The notes: generated by a model from the letters alone, not told the origin. DNA of 52,081 nt from Bacteroidales bacterium (GCA_012838585.1 DUPB01000234.1:1-52081), one strand, 5' to 3'; shown: positions 25,522-35,353, numbered from the stretch's first letter. Program-made: numbers and translations.

Positions 25522-26712
25522 CTAAAAATACCAACCGAAAAATTTCATTTCTGCAACAGCGATTGTTGCCCCAGACCAAGCTGATTCAACAACGACACGT
25601 ATGTATCGTACAGGTTGCTGTGTCGGATCAACGTAAAACTCATGCCCTTCAGCAGCAATAGCAATATCCTCAGGTGAATTCTCCCCGGCGGGTAAACCTG
25701 AAGGTTTAGTTATTTCAAAATCGCCAAGTTTACTCCATTTGCTAAAATCAGCTGAAACAGAAGGTGAATCTGAACCCCATAACTGGAATTTTTTCACGTT
25801 TTGACTATCATATAATAAATTCTGGCGTTGAAATAATTTTATCCGCTCAAGCTTAATATTCTTACCTAAATCAAATGTAAAACTGTAAGGGAGTTTCCCG
25901 GCAGCAACCAGGTAAAAGCTATTTACATTATTATCCCATAACCTCTCAATATGATAGCTCCCATAAACCTTGTACGGGATTCCTGTAGGATTCCACCTTT
26001 TGAACCCGCCAATTAATTCACCGTAAGTAGGTTCTTCTAATTGTACAAATTGATAATCGGTATAAAATGTATCTATCGCGGTGGGTGTAGGTAAATAGAG
26101 GGTACGATACTTTAAATCCTTGCCATAGTCAAAAAATTTCGTGACAACTTCATCCTGTGAAACAATTTTTGACACCTCAAGATTATCACTATTGCGATAA
26201 ACAATCTCATTGCCTATCTCATTATCATTTGGAGAATACCACTCTATTGCAATATCCTTGCTGGAAATGAGTTTTGCAGATTTGATTAAATGAAAATTTA
26301 TAGAGGATTGAAATCTCTCCCCATACGTGTTGCCAGTAATTTGGTAGGGGACAGATCTACAGGTGAGGTCTTCTTTCATCGTAACCAGTTCAAAATTATA
26401 GTTGCTCTCTGGCAGATTATTAATCAATAGATCAACAGAATCACGTGTTGGAATAGATACTAAAATGGAATCACTACGTAATTGCCAATATACCATCATC
26501 TTTTTTGCTTTTGGATCTGAAGACCAATATCTCATCAAAACTCTGTCTCTGCCCGAGAAAACTTTAACCGAGTCAGGGCGACCAACATAAATAGTTTCAC
26601 CTTTTCGTAGGTACTTGTCATGCAAATCATTCATATCTGAACAGGCAAATAGCGATACCAATGCATAGACTAATACCAGATAATACGATTTATCCATTAT
26701 TCTATGTTTCAT
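25522..26712 (-). CDS. DUF4998-DUF5000-type surface lipoprotein
   Basis: The start chosen is ATG 26712 (MKHRIMDKSYYLV); the frame is open to 26748, but that would only extend a signal peptide and overlap the upstream stop. The lipobox is SLFAC. The N-terminal part, with HDKYLRKGETIYVGRPDSV and a fibronectin-like fold, fits DUF4998. The C-terminal 160 residues (GGFKRWNPTGIPYKVYGSYH, FTFDLGKNIKLERIKLFQRQ, VRYIRVVVESAWSG) fit the discoidin-like DUF5000 domain. It is paralogous to the next lipoprotein upstream. Such proteins follow SusC/SusD and are thought to bind glycans at the cell surface. Confidence 0.8.
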   Translation of the reverse strand: MKHRIMDKSYYLVLVYALVSLFACSDMNDLHDKYLRKGETIYVGRPDSVKVFSGRDRVLMRYWSSDPKAKKMMVYWQLRSDSILVSIPTRDSVDLLINNLPESNYNFELVTMKEDLTCRSVPYQITGNTYGERFQSSINFHLIKSAKLISSKDIAIEWYSPNDNEIGNEIVYRNSDNLEVSKIVSQDEVVTKFFDYGKDLKYRTLYLPTPTAIDTFYTDYQFVQLEEPTYGELIGGFKRWNPTGIPYKVYGSYHIERLWDNNVNSFYLVAAGKLPYSFTFDLGKNIKLERIKLFQRQNLLYDSQNVKKFQLWGSDSPSVSADFSKWSKLGDFEITKPSGLPAGENSPEDIAIAAEGHEFYVDPTQQPVRYIRVVVESAWSGATIAVAEMKFFGWYF

Positions 26713-26737
26713 AATTTGATATTTTTCAAAATTAGAT

Positions 26738-27910
26738 TTATTTTTCAATACTCCCGAAAAACCTTAGTTCTGACATAGAAGCATTCGCGTCACCACTCCA
26801 GGTTGCAACGATCACGTAACGAATATAACGCACGGCCGGAGCATTCGGATCTATATTAAAATCATGTCCCTCTGCAGCTACGGCAATATCTTCCGGTGAA
26901 TTTTCACCGGGTGGTAAACCGGATGGTTTGATCATTTCAAAATCACCCAATTTAATCCATTTTTCAAAACTATCTGATACTTCACCGGGTGAATTGGTTC
27001 CCCATAACTGAAAATATTGTATGTTTTGCGAGGTATAAATCAGAGCTGCACCCTGTCGTTGAACTTGCTTTACACGTGAAAATTTAATCTTTTTCCCTAA
27101 ATCGAATGTAAAACTGAATGGAAACTCACCCTTTGTTTGCACGATGAAAAATGAATTTATATTTCCATCCCAAATATTTTCAATATGGTAGTGCGCATAT
27201 GCTGTATATGGAATTCCTGGCGGATTCCATCTTCGCATACCCTCTTTCAACTCTTCTTCAAACAGAGGGGTGAAAACCCTTGAAATGGTATCTGAATGGT
27301 TTCCCCAACGATCTCTGATGTATATGTTGAAAAGTCTCTCTTCTGAATCGAAGCCACGGACGTTACCCGTGCCCGTAAGAGAATTAATGTAAAAATTCTT
27401 GGTATTTACCATTTCTCCAGCCTCATTGGGTGAATCTACACAAATCACCATCTCTTTGCCTGTAGGATTGTCCCAAACAATTCTGATCCCACCGAAATCC
27501 TCTGCTAACATTAAGGATGCTAAAGTTGAGTGGATTGGACTATCCAAGGGAAAGACTTTGACGGTAACGGGTAAACTTTCATTCCTGCTCCTGTCAACAG
27601 CCACCAATTCGACGTCAAGTTCGTGAGTTCTGTTTATGCCTTCAATCTTAATGTTTCGGGAATAGGCCGATACTTTTTGCTCAGTTTCTACTCCATTGTC
27701 TCTTGTATAAGACGCCTTTACATACAAAAGGTCATCATCGTCGGGTATTTCATAATGAATAATGGATTCACCCTCTAAATTTTCAACACGTAAAAGTTTT
27801 ATTTCACCTGGAGGCACACTATCTATCGGGTATTGGCCTCTCTCGCTTTCATTACATCGGAAAACGAGCAATAGTAAAATAAATAGCCAAAAAAGATGTT
27901 TTATTTTCAT
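26738..27910 (-). CDS. DUF4959-DUF5126-DUF5000-type surface lipoprotein
   Basis: The protein has 390 residues with a lipoprotein signal ending in LLLVFRC (Arg before the Cys is unusual). Three beta-sandwich domains are seen: an N-terminal fibronectin-like part (PPGEIKLLRVENLEGESIIH, DUF4959), a middle part (LASLMLAEDFGGIRIVWDN, DUF5126), and a discoidin-like C-terminal part (RWNPPGIPYTAYAHYHIENI, FSFTFDLGKKIKFSRVKQVQ, DUF5000). The last part is a clear paralogue of the neighbouring protein's, sharing the KPSGLPxGENSPEDIA block. It lies 29 bases after SusD and is likely a surface glycan-binding accessory protein. Confidence 0.82.
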   Translation of the reverse strand: MKIKHLFWLFILLLLVFRCNESERGQYPIDSVPPGEIKLLRVENLEGESIIHYEIPDDDDLLYVKASYTRDNGVETEQKVSAYSRNIKIEGINRTHELDVELVAVDRSRNESLPVTVKVFPLDSPIHSTLASLMLAEDFGGIRIVWDNPTGKEMVICVDSPNEAGEMVNTKNFYINSLTGTGNVRGFDSEERLFNIYIRDRWGNHSDTISRVFTPLFEEELKEGMRRWNPPGIPYTAYAHYHIENIWDGNINSFFIVQTKGEFPFSFTFDLGKKIKFSRVKQVQRQGAALIYTSQNIQYFQLWGTNSPGEVSDSFEKWIKLGDFEMIKPSGLPPGENSPEDIAVAAEGHDFNIDPNAPAVRYIRYVIVATWSGDANASMSELRFFGSIEK

Positions 27911-27939
27911 AGTTCATTTTTTATATTGTATGACGATAT

Positions 27940-29832
27940 CTACCATCCAGGATTTTGAAACAGGTTGGTATTAACAGAAAGGTCGTACTGCCGAATAGGC
28001 CAGAAGACGTCTTTCAAATAGTAATCGACATTTTTAAGGGTGATTACCTGATAAAACTCTTCGGGAGTCCCTTTGGAAATATTCCAACCTTGAATGGGTT
28101 GACCAAAAGATTCTAGCGCCTTCTTCCAACGTCTTATATCCCAAAATCGATGCATTTCGAAAGCCAGTTCTATCGTTCTTTCCCGGTGAATAATCTCTCG
28201 CATGCCGCTTTGGGTCGTAAATTTGTTAGGAGATTTCGAATAATTGCTCCATGACTCCTTAACACCCCTCAAACCGGCACGTTCCCGAATGGGGTCTAAA
28301 TAGTCGAAAATCTCCTCTGGAGGTGTATTATTGGCTTCATTTAGTGCCTCGGCATATAACAAGTATAAATCAGCTAAACGAAAAATCGGCCAATTCCATT
28401 TTTTGTCCACATAATTGGTCGCGTTGTAGGTCGACTCGTAATTGTGTAGCTTTTTTATGTAAAACGATGTGGGTGAAAATCTTTCGACACCCATTTTCCC
28501 TGACGTCTCACCAACCTTAGCTTTGATTGGCCATTGCTCCTTGTCATTTAACCTTCCTAAACCAAACCACCACCCTCCGTCAACGCCAATACTTCCATAA
28601 AAACGAGGCTCTCGGTTCAAATGAAGTTTCGCGGTAATAAATTTGGGTTGCATAAAGTAAAAAGCTTGATCAGGAACCGTTGTTAAACCATATCGATCTC
28701 CATAATCAAATGCTAAGTCTTCATCAATAGGCACCCCATTTTCAGAATAAAACATCTCTACTATTTTCATTGTAGGTGCCCATGTTCCACCACCGGAAAA
28801 TACCCTATGATTGGGGTGCAATGGGGCAATCGTGAACTGTTCATTTTCGTAACTTCGGTACCATCTTGAATTGGAAGTCCATCCCCAAATATGTTCGTCA
28901 TTCCATTTATCCGTTATAATTTGACTCACTTGCAACACATACCTTGTTGAGTCGGAGATCGGTAACGGCGCCGTAAATTTATATAGTCGATGGCCTGCTT
29001 CATGACATGCATCTATTGCCACCTTACATGCATCTGCAGCTCTCTTCCATTTCCCAAGATCATAGGTTTGATTAAACATTTGCTTTCCTCTTTTGTCTAC
29101 CAACATAGCATAATCGGTGTTCCCATTAAATAGAGGACTAGCGGCTGTCACCAGGATTTTAGCTTTCACGGAAAGAGCAGTTGCTTTTGTTATCCGCCCT
29201 AATTCTGAAACTCTGTTATCAATTTCAAGCGGTAGATCGGGAATGGCTTCATCCAACAATTCGATTACATAATCAAATACTTCATCAACAGGTTCCCTAT
29301 AAACTGCGACCTCTTTAGGAGTAGACGAGATGAGCATATTTTCTTTCACAATGGGAATAGGGCCGTACAACTGCAATAGGTAAAAGTGATAAAAAGCTTT
29401 CAAGAACTTCACTTCAGCGATCCATCTGGCTTTTTCATACTCATCCATATCTACTACTTGTCCAATATTTTCTAAAAAGGTATTGCAATCTCTAATCCCC
29501 TGCCATAGGGGGCTACCACCGTTAGTACCATTCCAGAAGTTTAATATTGGATTAGAGGTGTTATTCCCATTATAATAAAGGATGTCAAAACCCCTGTTGG
29601 GGAAATTAACGCTTCGTTCAGGGTTAGACCAAATCTCATCTGTCACTAATCCCGGGTCATAGGCGGTACCGAAAGCGGGAAGGTAAGAATAGCAGGTATA
29701 GAGATAACGTTGCGCCCTTGGTCTGTCATGGAATGCATGCTCCAATGTTGGAATATCATCAGGAACAATGTCGAGATACTCGCAGGAGAAAAAGGAGATA
29801 AAGATAAAACAAATAATTACTTTATATTTCAT
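27940..29832 (-). CDS. SusD/RagB family glycan-binding lipoprotein
   Basis: The start is set at ATG 29832 (MKYKVIICFIFISFFSC); the frame runs on to 29868 but that would overlap SusC. The lipobox is SFFSC, with Cys at about 17. The helical SusD fold shows in YLYTCYSYLP, ARWIAEVKFLKAFYHFYLLQ, LSVKAKILVTAASPLFNG, RLADLYLLYAEALNEAN and the C-terminal RERTIELAFEMHRFWDIRRW, the most conserved SusD block. It caps the SusC transporter at the outer membrane and binds the incoming glycan. It starts 13 bases after the SusC stop, the standard PUL order. Confidence 0.93.
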   Translation of the reverse strand: MKYKVIICFIFISFFSCEYLDIVPDDIPTLEHAFHDRPRAQRYLYTCYSYLPAFGTAYDPGLVTDEIWSNPERSVNFPNRGFDILYYNGNNTSNPILNFWNGTNGGSPLWQGIRDCNTFLENIGQVVDMDEYEKARWIAEVKFLKAFYHFYLLQLYGPIPIVKENMLISSTPKEVAVYREPVDEVFDYVIELLDEAIPDLPLEIDNRVSELGRITKATALSVKAKILVTAASPLFNGNTDYAMLVDKRGKQMFNQTYDLGKWKRAADACKVAIDACHEAGHRLYKFTAPLPISDSTRYVLQVSQIITDKWNDEHIWGWTSNSRWYRSYENEQFTIAPLHPNHRVFSGGGTWAPTMKIVEMFYSENGVPIDEDLAFDYGDRYGLTTVPDQAFYFMQPKFITAKLHLNREPRFYGSIGVDGGWWFGLGRLNDKEQWPIKAKVGETSGKMGVERFSPTSFYIKKLHNYESTYNATNYVDKKWNWPIFRLADLYLLYAEALNEANNTPPEEIFDYLDPIRERAGLRGVKESWSNYSKSPNKFTTQSGMREIIHRERTIELAFEMHRFWDIRRWKKALESFGQPIQGWNISKGTPEEFYQVITLKNVDYYLKDVFWPIRQYDLSVNTNLFQNPGW

Positions 29833-29845
29833 AGCATCAAAGTTT

Positions 29846-32800
29846 TCAAAATGAGACTTGTAAACCAAAATTTATCACTTTTTGAATCGGATAACCTAAC
29901 CCATTTCCTGCCATTTCGGGATCCCATAATTTAAAACTGCTCAACGTGAGAAGATTAATGCCCGAAAAGTAAGCCCTCATATTGGACAACCCCATGTGCC
30001 CAATGTATTTCTTAGGTACTGAAATACCCAATTCAACAGATTTCAACCTTAAAAATGAACCGTCACGCATAAACCACGTACTCCTTAACCTATTGTTCGA
30101 GTTCAATTTATCTGATAAACGAGGCCAAATAGCATATAAGTCACGGTTGTCTTCAGACCAATGACTCTCTTCATATACCTTTAATAGTGCTGTTTGGTCT
30201 ACAAATGGCGCGGTTGCATCATAGTCGATCCAGAACGATTCTCTTGCTAAGCCTTGAAAGAAAAAAGAGAGATCAATAATTTTGTATCCAAATGATAGTC
30301 CGAAACCATAAATAATCTCCGGGGTTGTAGGATATCCTATCGCTACCATATCTAACTCATTGATCACACCATCACCATTGATATCTTTATACTTGATGTC
30401 ACCTGCCATGGCATCAGCCATTTGTGCCGGAGAATTTATGATCTCATTTTCATCAACAAACAGACGTTCTGCAATATATCCCCAACTTTGCCCGATTGAG
30501 TAACCAATCCTTGATTGCCAAGGTGTTGCACTGTAGTCGGGTTCTTCGTAAACCTCATATTTACTGGTGGCATAGGTGAAATTGAAGCGACCTGTTAACC
30601 AGGTATCTTTATTAAAACTCTTTTTAATGTCAATGGAGCCATCAAACCCTTTAGAAGAAGCTTCTCCCACGTTGGCTTTAGGGATAGCCGCGGGAGTTAA
30701 CCCCAATGTCGCGGGAATATGGGCACGAGTCATCAATATATTTGAGCGGTATTCTTGATATATTTCAGCATTTAAATCGACAGCATCTAAAAAATTGATT
30801 TCTATTCCCAGGTTTGATTTTTTCGCGATTTCCCAAGTGATATTTGGATTGGCATACCGTTGTACGGTGATACCAACTTTATATTCCTGGAAATCCTGTC
30901 CGAACAGGAAAGATTTAGAGGCATCGTTCATTTGTACTTGAGATAAGTAGAAGAAACGATCATTGGGACTTCCAATTTGATCATTACCTGCTATTCCCAC
31001 CGTTGACTTCAACCTGAATTTTGGAATGATCTCTTTGATGTTGTCTCCCCAGAACGATTCATTTGAAATATTCCATGCAAGCCCCATTGAGGGGAAAAAA
31101 CCGAAACGGTGTTTTTCATCAAAACGCTCTGAACCATTATACCCGAAATTAGCTTCGATAATATAACGATCTCTGTAACCGTACGTAAATCTCCCGGCAA
31201 GTCCCATGTTCCTAAAAGCCAGTGAGTTTTGAAGACTACCGGCATTCCCAATCCTCCTGTTGCGCATATGAAAAACTAATAACCCACTAATCGTATGTTT
31301 ATCATTGAACATGTTCTCGTAGGATAGTGCAGTCTCTAAATAGGAGTTCGAAGAAATTTCCTTTTGTCCTTCAGAATAATCTAAGAAATCTGTTCCTGTT
31401 TCCTCATTAATAGGGAATAGGGTATATTTTCCCGTGTTATCGTCATATCCCCCAATAGAATAATAAAAAGGACGATAAAATCTTCTTACATCATAGTATG
31501 AGTTGTTGGTGTTACTATACAATCCCCTCACGCTTAATCCTTTCAATATGAAATTTAAATTTTGTCTCAGTTCGAATTGAGACAAAACCATTGTTTTTGT
31601 ATACTCTTTGTAACCTCTCATCAAATTAGCATACGGGTTATTATATCCCCCGAGATCATAATTACCGAAAAAAATATGTTTTTTGTGCTTATTCGGTTCA
31701 TCGGGCGAATAATAGGGCTGAAATAGAACGGGATTTGCATGAATCACATCATTAAAGATCTTTGTCGCACCATCGAGAGGCCCTGTATAGTCATCAAACG
31801 TAGCATGTAACCTTGTAATGATTTCGGTAGTGGGAGTTACGTTGATATTTATATTTGAGCGTAAAAGATACTTTTTTAAATCAATATTACTGTTAAAATT
31901 ATTTCTTTTGTCAACCTTTAATATACCGTTATCCTGGTTAAATGTAGCTGCCACATAGTACCTGGCAATTTTCCCTCCACCACTGATATTGAGATTTAAC
32001 CGATCGTTAACAGCTTGATCTTTAAACAACATCTTGTGCCAATCTATCGCTGGATACAACAAAGGATTCGCACCTGCAGCCGTCTTTTCAATTTTCTCTA
32101 AGCTGTATATAACGTCTCTTTTTGAATCTCGGGTAGTGATTGACTCATTATGTAACTGCATGTAGGTTACGGGGTCAGCTAACTCCAAACTACGGGTGGG
32201 AGAAGAAATTGACTTTTCATACCTTACCGATACATTCACTCGACCTTCTTTCCCTTCTTTAGTTGATACCATGATTACACCATTTGCACCCCTTGCACCA
32301 TATAATGAGGTGGCGGAAGCATCTTTCAAAATAGAAAAACTGGCTATGTCATCGGGTTGCATTCTTGCCAAATCACTAGATGCCATTTCGACACCATCAA
32401 TTAATATTAATGGTGAGGCAGTGTAACCAAAGGTTGTCACACCCCGGATAAAAAAATCCAGGTCATCATCCCCCGGTTCTCCACTACGCTGGTAAGAGAT
32501 CATTCCTGGCACCCTTCCGGATAGAGCCGTTGTGAAATTACTACTGGGTATCTTCAAGTCAGATGGATTTACTGTCGTAATAGAAGAGACGATACTCTCT
32601 TTTTTCTGCTTTCCAAAAGCAACAATTGTCACCTCTTCTAACTCATCAGCTTTTTCCTTTAAGATTACATCTAAAGTGGTTTGGTTGCCAATTCCTATCG
32701 TCTGGGTTTCAAGTCCCACGAATGAAAATACCAGTTTATCCGTTGGTTTCACATCAATAGAATAGCTTCCATCGATGTCTGTAGAAACACCTCTTGTAGA

Positions 32801-33022
32801 ACCTTCCACTATGATGGTAACCCCCGGTAACGGATTACCTTCCTCATCAACAACAAATCCTCTTACGGTGTGACTTTGCTGTAAGATATTTGAATTTTCT
32901 TTAGCTATACCACTGGTATCTGCGGCAATTAGCGAAAAACTGTTGAATATAACCATGAAAAGAAAAATATTCATGATTAATAGCGTTTTTTCCCTTAAAA
33001 ACATCGTCTTTTTTTTCTTCAT
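29846..33022 (-). CDS. SusC/RagA TonB-dependent outer-membrane transporter
   Basis: The protein has 1058 residues and a signal peptide (MNIFLFMVIFNSFSLIA). A carboxypeptidase-regulatory-like domain lies at about 52-125 (VRGFVVDEEGNPLPGVTII), then the plug (LKDASATSLYGARGANGVIM) and a large beta-barrel ending NFGLQVSF. There is no STN signalling domain, so regulation does not go through an anti-sigma partner; the divergent XylR-type gene is the likely regulator. It imports oligosaccharides or glycosides using TonB energy. It is first in the leftward locus. Base composition here is more AT-rich than in the housekeeping flank. Confidence 0.95.
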   Translation of the reverse strand: MKKKKTMFLREKTLLIMNIFLFMVIFNSFSLIAADTSGIAKENSNILQQSHTVRGFVVDEEGNPLPGVTIIVEGSTRGVSTDIDGSYSIDVKPTDKLVFSFVGLETQTIGIGNQTTLDVILKEKADELEEVTIVAFGKQKKESIVSSITTVNPSDLKIPSSNFTTALSGRVPGMISYQRSGEPGDDDLDFFIRGVTTFGYTASPLILIDGVEMASSDLARMQPDDIASFSILKDASATSLYGARGANGVIMVSTKEGKEGRVNVSVRYEKSISSPTRSLELADPVTYMQLHNESITTRDSKRDVIYSLEKIEKTAAGANPLLYPAIDWHKMLFKDQAVNDRLNLNISGGGKIARYYVAATFNQDNGILKVDKRNNFNSNIDLKKYLLRSNININVTPTTEIITRLHATFDDYTGPLDGATKIFNDVIHANPVLFQPYYSPDEPNKHKKHIFFGNYDLGGYNNPYANLMRGYKEYTKTMVLSQFELRQNLNFILKGLSVRGLYSNTNNSYYDVRRFYRPFYYSIGGYDDNTGKYTLFPINEETGTDFLDYSEGQKEISSNSYLETALSYENMFNDKHTISGLLVFHMRNRRIGNAGSLQNSLAFRNMGLAGRFTYGYRDRYIIEANFGYNGSERFDEKHRFGFFPSMGLAWNISNESFWGDNIKEIIPKFRLKSTVGIAGNDQIGSPNDRFFYLSQVQMNDASKSFLFGQDFQEYKVGITVQRYANPNITWEIAKKSNLGIEINFLDAVDLNAEIYQEYRSNILMTRAHIPATLGLTPAAIPKANVGEASSKGFDGSIDIKKSFNKDTWLTGRFNFTYATSKYEVYEEPDYSATPWQSRIGYSIGQSWGYIAERLFVDENEIINSPAQMADAMAGDIKYKDINGDGVINELDMVAIGYPTTPEIIYGFGLSFGYKIIDLSFFFQGLARESFWIDYDATAPFVDQTALLKVYEESHWSEDNRDLYAIWPRLSDKLNSNNRLRSTWFMRDGSFLRLKSVELGISVPKKYIGHMGLSNMRAYFSGINLLTLSSFKLWDPEMAGNGLGYPIQKVINFGLQVSF

Positions 33023-33380
33023 GTTTTAGTGTTTTTTTAGAATTTACTTTGATGACGACAATTGTTAACAACTTGTTTCCCTAATCTTTGTATCTTATTC
33101 ACATTGATTCGGGTGGTAACTAATAACTAGCTACTCAATTACACTGTTTGTTTCAATCACCCAAACCTGAATGGTTAAAGTACTTTTGCTTATGTAAAGG
33201 TATATCTTTTTAATAGCTCAAAATGGATAATAAACGAATTTCTACTGACACATCACGTATATTTTTCATACTAAAATGTCAGATAGAGAACATTATGATT
33301 TTTTTATTGTTTTATAATTGGTGCCTTTTGAATGATCAGTGGCATTTACACTTTTTTTGAAAACTTGAAATCGAATACCA
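33023..33380. promoter_or_regulatory. Divergent control region between susC and its regulator
   Basis: The 358 bases between two divergent start codons are AT-rich and hold no gene. They should carry both promoters and the regulator's binding sites. On the plus strand TACTTTTG (33181-33188) fits a -7 element but lies 190 bases from the regulator start, and TTTACACTTTTTTTG near 33345-33360 is a looser match. No clean leftward TAnnTTTG with a -33 partner is seen before susC. No strong palindrome stands out. Confidence 0.5.
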
Positions 33381-34535
33381 ATGATAAAAATTTTAGTGCT
33401 AATAGATTCAGCTACCGAGTTTAGCCGCCGTTTTTTGACCGGTTTAATCCAATACGCCAATGAAAATGGCCCTTGGACATTTTATCGCCTGCCTTCTTAT
33501 TACAAGGCATTGTACGGTGAAGCTGGTATTTTAGAGCGAATTAATGAGTGGGAAATAGATGCCGTGATAGCTCAATGGGAGTACGAGAGGGTGGACTTCC
33601 TTGACCAGCTAGATATTCCGGTTTTTCTACAGAGTTACCGAAATATCAGCGGACGATTTTCAAGAATATCCGGTGATTACATTGGCGCAGGCGTGATGGC
33701 CGCTCAATTTTTCTCTAAAAGGTATTTTAAGAATTTTGCTTTTTATGGCAACAAAAATTTTTACTGGTCGAAAGCCAGGGCCGAAGGCTATCGTCGGGAG
33801 GTTGAAAGGATAAAAGGGAACTATTATTATTTTGAGTCTGAACTGTTAGACAGCATGGAGTGGAGCAAGGAGCATGTTGAGTTGGACGATTGGTTGCAGT
33901 GTTTGCCCAAGCCGGTGGCCCTGTTTGCATGTGATGACATTTTTGCTTTGCAGGTGTCGGAAATGTGTAAGGTGAATAACATCAATATTCCGGATGAATT
34001 GTCGTTGTTGGGGGTAGATAACGATGAGTTGATATGTAACTTGTCACATCCTTCTATCTCTTCCATTGTTACGGATGATGAAAACGGGGGATATCAAACG
34101 GGGAAAATGCTGCAGAACTTGATTGTAAGCAAAAATAACATCCCCTTCGGTATCAATATCGACCCGATACGTATTGAGTTGCGGCAATCCACGGAGAAGT
34201 ACAACATTTCTGATGTTTACGTGAAAAAGGTGATCGAGTATATCCATGAAAACATCCGGATGAATATATCTGTTGATGAATTGACCTCTATTGTTCCGCT
34301 TTCGCGTAGAAACCTTGAAAAGAAGTTCCGGGAAGCTGTCGGTGCATCGATCTATCAGTTTATATTGGATAAAAAGGTGGACTTGATCACGAATGAACTG
34401 CTGACAACCGATAAGGATTTGTTGGATATTGCCATTGAAACGGGGTTTAATGATGTGAGGAATGTTTATAGGATCTTTAAAAAGAACACGGGGCATACGC
34501 CGATTAGTTTCAGGAATAAATACCGACAAAAATGA
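33381..34535 (+). CDS. XylR-type transcription regulator (sugar-sensor + AraC HTH)
   Basis: This 384-residue cytosolic regulator has no N-terminal LacI helix-turn-helix. Residues 1-270 form a periplasmic-binding-protein-like sugar sensor: ILVLIDSATEFSRRFLTGLI, DAVIAQWEY, SGDYIGAGVMAAQFF, FACDDIFALQVSEMC, LSLLGVDNDELIC. Residues about 280-384 form an AraC-type double HTH: ISVDELTSIVPLSRRNLEKK and LDIAIETGFNDVRNVYRIFK, followed by the typical T-P-x-x-F-R. This is the domain plan of E. coli XylR, used in Bacteroidota for small loci induced by a cytosolic sugar. It is transcribed away from susC and most likely controls the large leftward operon. Confidence 0.9.
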   Translation: MIKILVLIDSATEFSRRFLTGLIQYANENGPWTFYRLPSYYKALYGEAGILERINEWEIDAVIAQWEYERVDFLDQLDIPVFLQSYRNISGRFSRISGDYIGAGVMAAQFFSKRYFKNFAFYGNKNFYWSKARAEGYRREVERIKGNYYYFESELLDSMEWSKEHVELDDWLQCLPKPVALFACDDIFALQVSEMCKVNNINIPDELSLLGVDNDELICNLSHPSISSIVTDDENGGYQTGKMLQNLIVSKNNIPFGINIDPIRIELRQSTEKYNISDVYVKKVIEYIHENIRMNISVDELTSIVPLSRRNLEKKFREAVGASIYQFILDKKVDLITNELLTTDKDLLDIAIETGFNDVRNVYRIFKKNTGHTPISFRNKYRQK

Positions 34536-34687
34536 CCAATTCCGAAAGCAGCTATTCTTTCATCATCATTTATTATCGTTAAAGCGGCGAACTTGAAGGG
34601 TGAATTACGTTTTGGATCACACTGTTAATACCATTTTGTAGCGTTGAGTCCCTGTAGATACGTGGTTTGCAGAAAGTGTTGAGAGAG

Positions 34688-35353
34688 TTATCGTGTAGCG
34701 CGTAGCATCTCCCGTTTCCCCGGGGGACCGGGGAGTCGCTCCACGTGGTACCCGATCTCTTGAAGCATCCTCCGGATCGTGCCTTTCGCGCAGTAGGTGG
34801 TGAGTATCACACTCGGGTCGCTCAACGCGTGGATGCGCTCGAATAGGTCGCTTGTCCACATCTCCGGTTGCTTTTCGGGGGCAAACGCGTCGAAGTAAAT
34901 TACATCGAAACGCGTGTCGGGTTGAAACTCCTCCAATCGAGTGACATCCTGACGAACCTTCTTTAACCGGAATTGGGGTGTCACCTCTACCCATTCACCC
35001 CACGGGGCCTCGTGAAGCTCCATGAACAGCTCTTTTCGGGTGGGGGCGATAAGGTCGCCGTAGTTCAGTTCCCGTACCCGTTCCATGCCGAGCGGGTATT
35101 TTTCGAGGGTGGTGTAATGCACGGTTTTCCCTGTCTCTTCTGAGTGAAGCAAAGTGAGGAACGCGTTGAGCCCCGTTCCAAAGCCGATCTCCAAAAGGTT
35201 TACTTCCCGTTTCGAGCATTGGTTGAAGCCGGCACGGATAAACACGTGGAGCGATTCTTGGATGGCTCCACGCGTGGAATGGTAATGTTCATCGAGCGAG
35301 GGGACGAACAGGGTATGCGACCCGTCCTCCGATAGTGTTAAAATTGTTTCCAT
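34688..35353 (-). CDS. mnmD: tRNA (5-methylaminomethyl-2-thiouridine) methyltransferase MnmD
   Basis: This 221-residue cytosolic protein matches the methyltransferase half of MnmC, found as stand-alone MnmD in bacteria that lack the fused oxidase. It makes the final methyl transfer to the wobble uridine of tRNAs. The SAM-binding motif LLEIGFGTGLNAFLTL and the FDVIYFDAFAPEKQPEMW box (DAF-x-P) are diagnostic, and LTTYCAKGTIRRML is the third family block. The opening DGSHTLFVPSLDEHYHSTRG is also typical (usually D-E-x-Y-H-S-x-x-G). It stands alone; a -7-like TACTTTTG on the minus strand at 35551-35558 could start its transcript. Confidence 0.93.
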   Translation of the reverse strand: METILTLSEDGSHTLFVPSLDEHYHSTRGAIQESLHVFIRAGFNQCSKREVNLLEIGFGTGLNAFLTLLHSEETGKTVHYTTLEKYPLGMERVRELNYGDLIAPTRKELFMELHEAPWGEWVEVTPQFRLKKVRQDVTRLEEFQPDTRFDVIYFDAFAPEKQPEMWTSDLFERIHALSDPSVILTTYCAKGTIRRMLQEIGYHVERLPGPPGKREMLRATR

